Both the position numbers and the translations under genes were made by a program. The notes below the pieces were generated by a model. The model did no database searches. It was not told where the DNA came from and saw only the letters and a list, made by a program, of their open reading frames with translations. From positions 1 through 6,694 of the forward strand of contig DAOVNE010000077.1 in NCBI GenBank assembly GCA_030630395.1: a stretch of DNA of 6,694 nt, given 5' to 3'. Shown here one piece after another: positions 1 to 5,322 of the stretch (within the stretch, counting starts at the first letter, position 1; every line of letters starts with the position of its first letter). This DNA is from Candidatus Eiseniibacteriota bacterium. Its GTDB lineage: Bacteria > Joyebacterota > Joyebacteria > Joyebacterales > Joyebacteraceae.

Positions 1-1
1 C

Positions 2-358
2 CCGGCCGCCGACAAGGTGGCAGTTGCCGCACTTGTGATCTTCCTCGTCGCAAGAGGCGAGTTGCCACTCTGGGGTGCGGTCGTCGTTCTGGCGCGTGAC
101 GTGGGGATACTGATCGGCGCCGTGGCCATGGTACGGGACGCGGATGATGTGCCACAGGCAGGCAAGCTCGGCAAGGTGACCGCAGTGGCACTTGCCGTCA
201 TGGTGCTCGTACACGTTGCCGACTGGCAGATTGCGGAGCCGATTGCGCTCTGGTGCGCCATGATACTCGTCGTGCTCTCAGGATCGTCGTACGCACGGAG
301 CATGCTGGCGATGCGAGCACAGAAGTCGATACACCTGAATCCGGACGGTGAGGAATGA
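2..358 (+). CDS. CDP-alcohol phosphatidyltransferase family protein, C-terminal part (5' end outside window)
   Basis: The open frame enters from the left edge (first full codon at base 2), so this is the C-terminal 118 residues of a longer protein. The in-frame GTG at 17 is not a credible start because the family motif continues upstream of it. The first residues read PAADKVAV, which matches the end of the CDP-alcohol phosphatidyltransferase signature (DG-x2-AR ... G-x3-D-x3-D), whose last aspartate sits in a D-P-x-x-D-K context. Hydrophobic segments follow, around residues 6-20, 25-42, 58-74 and 79-95, separated by short charged loops, as expected for an inner-membrane enzyme of this fold. 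The family transfers a phosphoalcohol from a CDP-linked donor (CDP-diacylglycerol or CDP-alcohol) in phospholipid synthesis; PgsA is the best-known member. The catalytic first half is not visible, so the substrate cannot be named. The stop overlaps the next start (ATGA), indicating translational coupling. Confidence 0.8.
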   Translation, partial: PAADKVAVAALVIFLVARGELPLWGAVVVLARDVGILIGAVAMVRDADDVPQAGKLGKVTAVALAVMVLVHVADWQIAEPIALWCAMILVVLSGSSYARSMLAMRAQKSIHLNPDGEE

Positions 359-1500
359 ACCGAGGGGCTCTCGACAAGAGCAAGGTCTTTCTGCTCAGGC
401 TCTACGACGGGAATGTCGATGACATCGCCGCCGGGATTGATCTCCTGCTCGACAGGAGCGGTCTCAGGGGCATCGCAAGCATCGGTGAGACCGTTGCCGT
501 CAAGATGCACTTCGGAGAGAGCAAGGAGACGGGGCACGTGAAGCCACGTTTCGTTCGCCGCATTGTCTCCTGGCTGCAGCGTGAAGGCATGCGGCCCTTC
601 CTGACCGACACGAACACGCTCTACAGGGGGACGAGGGGTGATTCGGTCGCGCATCTGAGAGCCGCTGCGGAACACGGGTTCACATTCGCCGCGGTCGGAG
701 CTCCCATCATCATCGCGGACGGACTCAGGGGAACGAACGAACACCGCGTCGCGATAGGGAGAACTCACATCAAGGAGGCCTCGCTCGGTGCCGAGCTTGT
801 GAAGGCCGACAGCATCCTGAGCCTCGCGCATTTCAAGGGGCATGAGCTCTCCGGATTCGGAGGGGCCATCAAGAACCTGGGGATGGGCGGAGCCTCGAGG
901 ACGGGGAAGCTCGAGCAGCACTCGACGACTCGCCCGTATGTGCGCAGCACATGCATCGCGTGTGGGATATGCCTGCCGTGGTGTCCGGCGGACGCGATAA
1001 CCGTCGGAGAGATAGCCGTCATAGACGAGGAGAAATGTATCGGGTGCGCGGAGTGCGTTGCCGTCTGTCCGGAGCGTGCCGTGAGCATCCGCTGGGATGA
1101 ATCTGCTGACATCTTCCAAATGAAGATGGTAGAATACCTGAGCGCGTTTGCAGCGCTCAAGCGTGGGCGGATCGGGTATATCAACTTCATAACGGAGGTC
1201 CATCCGCTCTGCGATTGCTACGGCGCCGGCAAGGTCCCAATAGTCCCGGACATCGGGGTTGTCGCTTCCCTCGATCCAGTGGCCATCGACCAGGCCTCGT
1301 ACGATCTCGTCAACGAGGCGCCGGTGGCCAGAGACGCCGGTCTTAGCGACGTCTACAAGCAAGGAGGCGACAAGTTCCGTGACCTGCATCCGGCCGTGGA
1401 TTCGGCCATTCAGCTGAGATATGCCGAGGAGCTGGGTCTGGGAACGCGGGACTACCAACTGATAGAGATCGCTGAAAGCGCCCGTAGCTCAGCTGGATAG
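355..1500 (+). CDS. DUF362 domain protein with two 4Fe-4S ferredoxin motifs
   Basis: This is a 381-residue protein, a usual length for the DUF362/ferredoxin-fused family. The N-terminal part (about 1-180) and C-terminal part (about 255-375) form the split DUF362 domain. Recognisable stretches are VAVKMHFGE near residue 48, HFKGHELSGFGGAIKNLGMG near 162-181, and the C-terminal VASLDPVAIDQAS. Between them is a bacterial 2[4Fe-4S] ferredoxin insert. Cluster-one cysteines are C200, C203, C206 and C210 (followed by P); cluster-two cysteines are C228, C231, C234 and C238 (followed by P). All eight ligands are present. There is no signal peptide or membrane helix, so it is probably cytosolic. The family is widespread in anaerobes and has no firmly assigned reaction; a redox or electron-transfer role is inferred from the clusters. 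The ATG overlaps the upstream stop by 4 nt, with only a weak GGACGG/GAGGA ribosome-binding region. The last seven codons and the TAG stop lie inside the following tRNA gene. Confidence 0.9.
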   Translation: MNRGALDKSKVFLLRLYDGNVDDIAAGIDLLLDRSGLRGIASIGETVAVKMHFGESKETGHVKPRFVRRIVSWLQREGMRPFLTDTNTLYRGTRGDSVAHLRAAAEHGFTFAAVGAPIIIADGLRGTNEHRVAIGRTHIKEASLGAELVKADSILSLAHFKGHELSGFGGAIKNLGMGGASRTGKLEQHSTTRPYVRSTCIACGICLPWCPADAITVGEIAVIDEEKCIGCAECVAVCPERAVSIRWDESADIFQMKMVEYLSAFAALKRGRIGYINFITEVHPLCDCYGAGKVPIVPDIGVVASLDPVAIDQASYDLVNEAPVARDAGLSDVYKQGGDKFRDLHPAVDSAIQLRYAEELGLGTRDYQLIEIAESARSSAG

Positions 1501-1554
1501 AGCACTGGATTCCGGTTCCAGGGGTCGGAGGTTCGAATCCTCTCGGGCGTACCA
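1478..1554 (+). tRNA. tRNA-Arg (anticodon CCG), CCA encoded
   Basis: A complete cloverleaf can be folded by eye. The acceptor stem GCGCCCG (1478-1484) pairs with CGGGCGT (1544-1550), with a terminal G-U. U8-A9 is at 1485-1486. The D stem is GCTC/GAGC with loop AGCTGGATA (1491-1499), which contains the conserved GG. The anticodon stem CTGGA/TCCAG (1505-1509, 1517-1521) is fully paired. The loop is TTCCGGT, with anticodon CCG at 1512-1514 reading CGG. The variable loop is GGGTC, the T arm is GGAGG-TTCGAAT-CCTCT, the discriminator is A1551, and CCA is encoded at 1552-1554. The arginine identity elements known from E. coli, A20 (1497) and C35 (1513), are both present. The 5' 23 nt overlap the end of the DUF362 coding region on the same strand. 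No separate promoter was recognised, so it may be processed from the upstream transcript. Confidence 0.97.
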
Positions 1555-1658
1555 CGAATGGTCACGGTCGGCGAGACATCGCAGGCCGTGGCCGCACCAC
1601 ACGGATTGATTCCAAGGGCACCATCGGGAGTCAGCTTGCGTCTTGAGTACGAGCTCAC

Positions 1659-1663
1659 GGAGG
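1659..1663 (+). promoter_or_regulatory. Ribosome-binding site that decides the M28 peptidase start
   Basis: GGAGG lies 5 nt before ATG 1669. The open frame extends upstream to GTG and ATG codons as far as 1558, but those codons have no Shine-Dalgarno sequence and would put 37 residues ahead of a clear signal peptide. This site therefore fixes the start at 1669. Confidence 0.85.
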
Positions 1664-1668
1664 TCCAC

Positions 1669-3786
1669 ATGAAAAGCTCAATCGCGATGGCCGTTGTTGT
1701 GCTGATGGCGCTCGGCGCCGTCACGGCGCACTGTGAGACGATCTACTCAATCGCTCACGACGATGGAGCGGCCGTGTTCGAATCACTATCAAGAGGAGGG
1801 ACCGTCAGGTTCATCGGTTCTTCCGAGGCGCTCGTGGCGGGTCGTGCCGATCTGGGGCTGGATCTCAGATACGTGGGGGTCGACGCCGAGGTCCTCTGCG
1901 ACACCGGTGACTGGGAGAATCTCTACATATGCTACCCGGGGCGCGCCAGGAGTGATGTCGGCCGCTACGGTGAGGTTCTCTGGGAAGAGCCGGACGGGGC
2001 GATGCTTGTAGGAGTGTCGAGTGCGGACATCGAGGCCTTGAGAACCGTCTCATTCATGATCTGCCTCCTTCCCGTATCGGTAGACGCCGTCGAGTGGTTC
2101 GACAACACCCCGGCTCCCCTTGTCGATCCCTCGCAGGATGAGCGTGCCGTGCGCGGCTTCGTGGGAGATGTGATCGACGCCATCTCTGCGGACTCGCTCA
2201 TGGCCCACGTCGAACGGCTTTCCCTGTATCCGAACGGCGAGCCCAGAACGCGCTATGTCCGGCGTGAGGAATGCCTGGACGAGGCGCGCACCTACATCGT
2301 CGACTGCCTCGAACAGTATGGGGCCGTCATTGATACGCATCACTTCGAGATTCCCGGATTCACTTGTGAAGAGGGAACCAGCGGTCCCGTGGTCATGTAT
2401 CCCGCCGAGAACATCGTTGCGACACTCCCGGGTTCAGGACGCCTCCAGGGCTCATACGTTGTCTGTGCACACTACGACGCGATCGCAGGGAACTCATTCC
2501 CTGACACTGCGTATTTCTGGTGGTGCGACAACCCCGCCCCGGGAGCGGATGACAACGCGACCGGCGTCGCGACGGTGCTCGAGATGGTTCGCGTCCTGAC
2601 CGAATCCGGCGCCTCGTTCCCGTTCGATATCCGCTTCATCCTTTTTTCGGGAGAGGAACTGGGGCTTCTTGGAAGCCGGGCGTACGCGGACTCGGTTGCG
2701 GCGGTTGGAGACACGATATACGCGGCCCTCAATGTCGATATGATCGCGTACAAGCTGGACCCGGACCACCCGGACACGTGTCATCTGGTCACCAATTCCG
2801 GCTCGCGCTGGTTTGCGAACTGGATACTGGACACGGCGGAAACGGTCTACTCGTCGCATTTCGACGATTTCGACGTGTTGAGAATCGACAAGGCGTTGAT
2901 GTACAGCGATCACGGCAGCTTCTGGATGAACGGCTACGATGCTCTTATCGCCATCGAGCACTGGAGTCCTCGTGTGCGGAACCCCTACTATCACACGATC
3001 CAGGACACATTCGCCTCGATCGATTCAGACCAGCTTGAGGCGATCACCAAGATGTGCGTGGGGGCAATGGCGCGGCTCAACGACCCCAATAGCCAGATAA
3101 ACCTGGTTGTCTACGAGGGCGACATCACCCTCTCGCCCGATGAGCCAGGCTCCGGAACTACGGTGACCATCGGCACCGAGGTGCATGTATATGGCCCCGA
3201 GGAGCAGGTCGAAGCAACTCTCGAACTCTGGGACGGAGACGTTGACTCAGGCGAGCTTATCTCGTCCTTCGACTTCGCTCGCACGATGGGTGGGGGCGAG
3301 TACGTGACGCACAATTTCGTCTGGGTCACGGACGACAGCGATGTCGGAGGGCATGACCTGAACCTGCGGGTCACTACGACCGATACCGACGAGCTGACAC
3401 TGAGCGACAACGTGGCGGTCGTGACCATTGCGGTGACGGCGCCGGATCTTCAGATTCTCGGTCACTACGCCTACCCGAGTCCTGCATCGAACGCTGCTGA
3501 AGTGACGTTCCGGTACGAGCTCTCTAATCACGCGAAGGAGGTCGTGCTCGATGTGTTGGACCTCACCGGGCAGAAGCTCGGTGGCTTCGAGAAGTACAGT
3601 GCGGAAGGCGGGGATGAGATTCAGAATGCCGGTACGCTGGCGGGCTGGAACACAGTGGAGTGGGATGCTCTGGCCGGCGGTGGGGATTTGGTGAGTGGGG
3701 TCTATATCTATAGGATCGCGGCTCGCGAAGAGGGCGAGGCCGATCCGACCGATATCGTCACCGGCAAGTTCGCGATAGTGCGCTAG
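1669..3786 (+). CDS. Secreted M28-family zinc aminopeptidase with CARDB-like and FlgD/T9SS-like C-terminal domains
   Basis: The protein has 705 residues from the ATG preceded by GGAGG. Residues 1-20 form a classical signal peptide (MKSS, hydrophobic core, AVTA), probably cut after A20. Residues about 21-200 form an N-terminal region I do not recognise. Residues about 205-470 are an M28 co-catalytic dizinc peptidase domain. Zinc ligands are H268 (in AHYDA), the bridging D294 (in PGADDNATG), E330, D357 (in NVDMI) and H442 (in YYHTIQDT); E329 is the general base in FSGEELGLLGS. All six residues are intact, so the enzyme should be active, by family removing N-terminal residues from peptides outside the cytoplasm. 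Residues about 479-590 resemble a CARDB-type beta-sandwich. Residues about 600-705 resemble the FlgD-Ig/Por-secretion type C-terminal domain (YPSPASN, LDLTGQKLG, VEWDALAGGGDLVSGVYIYR, GKFAIVR). Several cysteines in the exported part could form disulfides. The substrate is unknown; nutrient peptide breakdown is the default inference. Confidence 0.9.
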   Translation: MKSSIAMAVVVLMALGAVTAHCETIYSIAHDDGAAVFESLSRGGTVRFIGSSEALVAGRADLGLDLRYVGVDAEVLCDTGDWENLYICYPGRARSDVGRYGEVLWEEPDGAMLVGVSSADIEALRTVSFMICLLPVSVDAVEWFDNTPAPLVDPSQDERAVRGFVGDVIDAISADSLMAHVERLSLYPNGEPRTRYVRREECLDEARTYIVDCLEQYGAVIDTHHFEIPGFTCEEGTSGPVVMYPAENIVATLPGSGRLQGSYVVCAHYDAIAGNSFPDTAYFWWCDNPAPGADDNATGVATVLEMVRVLTESGASFPFDIRFILFSGEELGLLGSRAYADSVAAVGDTIYAALNVDMIAYKLDPDHPDTCHLVTNSGSRWFANWILDTAETVYSSHFDDFDVLRIDKALMYSDHGSFWMNGYDALIAIEHWSPRVRNPYYHTIQDTFASIDSDQLEAITKMCVGAMARLNDPNSQINLVVYEGDITLSPDEPGSGTTVTIGTEVHVYGPEEQVEATLELWDGDVDSGELISSFDFARTMGGGEYVTHNFVWVTDDSDVGGHDLNLRVTTTDTDELTLSDNVAVVTIAVTAPDLQILGHYAYPSPASNAAEVTFRYELSNHAKEVVLDVLDLTGQKLGGFEKYSAEGGDEIQNAGTLAGWNTVEWDALAGGGDLVSGVYIYRIAAREEGEADPTDIVTGKFAIVR

Positions 3787-3800
3787 TGGGATCTGGACGC

Positions 3801-4013
3801 ATGGACGAGGAGAGAGTCAAGCGGATCGCTCTGGGCATGGCCAACCTCGCACTGGCAGTGATGCTCTTCGTTGCGGTCCATCGGTTCAGCCGCGACGTGA
3901 TGCCGGTCTACGGAAGCCGGTTCGCGTACGTCCCGATAGCGATGGCCGGGCTTGCTCTCTGGAGGGGCGTCGTGGGCATCATCCTTCTGTCGGGGAGGCG
4001 GAGTGGACGCTAG
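3801..4013 (+). CDS. Small two-helix membrane protein, unknown function
   Basis: This 70-residue protein starts at ATG 3801, 14 nt after the peptidase stop. A GTG at 3786 is in frame but overlaps that stop and would add only five residues. GGGA at 3788-3791 is a modest ribosome-binding site for the ATG. The N-terminus is charged (MDEERVKR), followed by a hydrophobic helix at about residues 10-27. A short basic/polar loop (HRFSRDVMPVYGSRFAY) comes next, then a second helix at about 43-64 and a basic tail (GRRSGR). It is probably an inner-membrane hairpin with both ends in the cytoplasm, by the positive-inside rule. I recognise no family. Its stop lies 11 nt inside the next gene, whose ribosome-binding site is in this coding region, so the two are probably translationally coupled. 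A role alongside the membrane kinase is possible but unproven. That it is a real gene rests on spacing, helices and coupling. Confidence 0.65.
   Translation: MDEERVKRIALGMANLALAVMLFVAVHRFSRDVMPVYGSRFAYVPIAMAGLALWRGVVGIILLSGRRSGR
3992..3998 (+). promoter_or_regulatory. Ribosome-binding site that decides the phosphatase-kinase start
   Basis: GGGGAGG lies inside the 3' end of the small membrane-protein gene and ends 4 nt before GTG 4003. It supports GTG 4003 over upstream in-frame codons such as GTG 3952. Those would add 17 residues that overlap the small gene further, have no comparable Shine-Dalgarno sequence, and are not needed for the HAD fold. Confidence 0.75.
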
Positions 4014-5268
4014 TCGGAAGGGTGTGCGCAGAGGCGTTGTCGCTTTCGACTCCGACGGCGTGCTTCTGAGGCACATGTTTCTGATGCGTGCCGCCTGGCA
4101 CGTGAGTCCACTGACCTGGTTGAGGGTATCTTGGCTGGGGCTCTTTCTGAAGCTCGGACGCATAGATGTCGGAACGGCCGTGGAACGCGCGTACGCTCTT
4201 CTGGCTGGATGCACGCTTGAAGAGCTCTTGGCGGTCGGGGAGACGATGCGTCTCACGAAGGGCGCGGCCGAGATCTGTGAGGATCTCAGGCGATCAGGGT
4301 ATCTGGTTGTTCTTGTAAGCGCGGGTGTGCCGCAGAAGGTGCTGGAACGGGTGGCGTCCCGTGTTGGAGCTCAAGCGGTACACGGTGTGCTGCTCGAAAT
4401 CGAGAACGGTCGGCTGACCGGGGGGCTGCTTGAAGACCGCCACTCGGCCAAGGGGAAGCGCGACGGGCTGGAGAGGATCCTCAGGCGTTGGGGGTTTGGA
4501 TGGCGCGACGTGACGGTCGTGGTCGACGATGCCAGCAACAGGCAGATAGTCGACGCGGCATGGCGAAGCGTGGGTGTGAATCCGGAACGACCGATCATGC
4601 ATGCCGCCAGCTTCGTGCTCTACACGCGGAACCTGAGGGAGGTCCTCGAGTTCTTCCCCGAGGGCTACAAGACCGGGATCACGCCGGGATGGATGGCGGT
4701 GCGGCACGAGCTCTTCAGGAAGTCGATCCACCTGTGTGCCGTCGTTGTTCCGCTTCTGGCCATGTTCTCGAAGCCGCTTACGTTGTGGCTCGTTGGTCTG
4801 GTGACCCTGTGCTATGTTGCATCGGAGTCGCTCAGAGTACTGGGCGTTGCACTCCCGCTCTTCTCAGGCGTAACGTGGCGGGCGATGCGTCCAGCGGAGT
4901 CCCGCGGGCTCGTGTTGGGTCCCATTCTCTTCGGCGTGGGCATCTGGTTGTCGCTTGCACTATTTCCACTATCGGCAGCCACCGTTGGGATACTGGTTCT
5001 TGCTGTGGGTGATGGCGCTGCGAGTCTCACTGGACGGCTGTTCGGTCAGACTGTCCTCGCCTACAATCCACAGAAGACGCTCGTCGGATCGCTCACAGTC
5101 TTCGTCGTAGGCGCGGTTGTTGCTATTAGCTATCTACCGTTGGGCTGGGCGCTTGCAGTAGGTGTTGTGGCCAGCCTTCTGGAATCGCTGCCCCTCGGGG
5201 CATACGATAATCTGCTGCTTCCCCTCGTGTCGGCGGGCACGGTAGTTGTTGCGCTGGCGCTGGTGTAG
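4003..5268 (+). CDS. Fusion: HAD (SerB-like) phosphatase + membrane CTP-dependent polyprenol/dolichol/phytol kinase-like domain
   Basis: The protein has 421 residues from GTG 4003. Residues about 8-205 are a HAD hydrolase of the phosphoserine-phosphatase type. Motif I is VAFDSDGV (nucleophile D16, acid/base D18), motif II is VLVSAGV (S106), motif III is a lysine (K150 or K152), and motif IV is VVVDDASN (D175/D176). The segment LEIENGRLTGG matches the SerB region before the motif III lysine. Residues about 232-421 are hydrophobic, with roughly six to seven helices. They carry the marks of the SEC59/DGK1/VTE5 (COG0170, CTP_transf_1) kinases: ELFRKSIHL (236-244), GDGAASLTGRLFG (336-348), NPQKTLVGS (355-363), and ES with DNLLLP (394-395, 402-407). 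That family phosphorylates dolichol, phytol or diacylglycerol with CTP in the membrane. Both halves keep their key residues, so one polypeptide seems to carry a phosphomonoesterase and a lipid kinase. The lipid substrate and the HAD substrate are unknown. It overlaps the small membrane gene upstream, and nucleotide-sugar genes follow. Confidence 0.85.
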   Translation: MDASRKGVRRGVVAFDSDGVLLRHMFLMRAAWHVSPLTWLRVSWLGLFLKLGRIDVGTAVERAYALLAGCTLEELLAVGETMRLTKGAAEICEDLRRSGYLVVLVSAGVPQKVLERVASRVGAQAVHGVLLEIENGRLTGGLLEDRHSAKGKRDGLERILRRWGFGWRDVTVVVDDASNRQIVDAAWRSVGVNPERPIMHAASFVLYTRNLREVLEFFPEGYKTGITPGWMAVRHELFRKSIHLCAVVVPLLAMFSKPLTLWLVGLVTLCYVASESLRVLGVALPLFSGVTWRAMRPAESRGLVLGPILFGVGIWLSLALFPLSAATVGILVLAVGDGAASLTGRLFGQTVLAYNPQKTLVGSLTVFVVGAVVAISYLPLGWALAVGVVASLLESLPLGAYDNLLLPLVSAGTVVVALALV

Positions 5269-5313
5269 GGAGGCTCAAGCTCAAGGGATGTCTCGGTTTC
5301 CCCGGTTAATCAC

Positions 5314-5320
5314 AAGGAGG
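5314..5320 (+). promoter_or_regulatory. Strong ribosome-binding site with ambiguous start (GTG 5323 or TTG 5326)
   Basis: AAGGAGG is the best Shine-Dalgarno match in the window. It ends 2 nt before GTG 5323 and 5 nt before the in-frame TTG 5326. The GGAGG-to-start distances of the two genes upstream are 5 and 4 nt, which favours TTG 5326 slightly; the products differ by one residue. Confidence 0.7.
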
Positions 5321-5322
5321 GT

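Noticed and set aside
765..1190. 141-codon minus-strand open frame opposite the ferredoxin domain
   Set aside because: It is a shadow of the DUF362 gene; the plus-strand frame contains eight correctly spaced cluster cysteines.
1530..1560. tRNA 3' end as an integration (att) site for a mobile element
   Set aside because: No second copy of the tRNA 3' segment, and no integrase or transposase, is visible in the window; the neighbours look like ordinary chromosomal genes.
1558..1668. N-terminal extension of the M28 peptidase from GTG/ATG 1558
   Set aside because: It has no ribosome-binding site, starts 4 nt after the tRNA CCA, and would bury the signal peptide that begins at ATG 1669 behind GGAGG.
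1555..1668. Promoter or terminator between tRNA and peptidase (TTGATT at 1606, TTGCGT at 1636)
   Set aside because: Neither -35-like hexamer has a -10-like partner at 16-18 bp, and there is no hairpin followed by a T-run.
1343..1724. Minus-strand reading frames with GFEPPTPG- and RIRTSDPWNRNP-like peptides opposite 1478-1554
   Set aside because: These are the well-known spurious translations of the antisense strand of a tRNA gene; the strings come from the tRNA itself and are not a protein.
1669..1734. Lipoprotein signal (C22 near the end of the signal peptide)
   Set aside because: The residues before C22 are T-A-H; histidine at -1 does not fit a lipobox, while VTA before H21 fits signal peptidase I.
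4488..5012. 174-codon plus-strand open frame inside the fusion gene
   Set aside because: It is an out-of-frame shadow of the high-G+C fusion gene, Arg/Cys-rich with no family resemblance, whereas the enclosing frame has clear motifs throughout.
5269..5322. Terminator or repeat in the gap before the dehydrogenase (tandem GCTCAA at 5273-5284)
   Set aside because: Two 6-nt copies are within chance, and there is no stem-loop with a U-tract.
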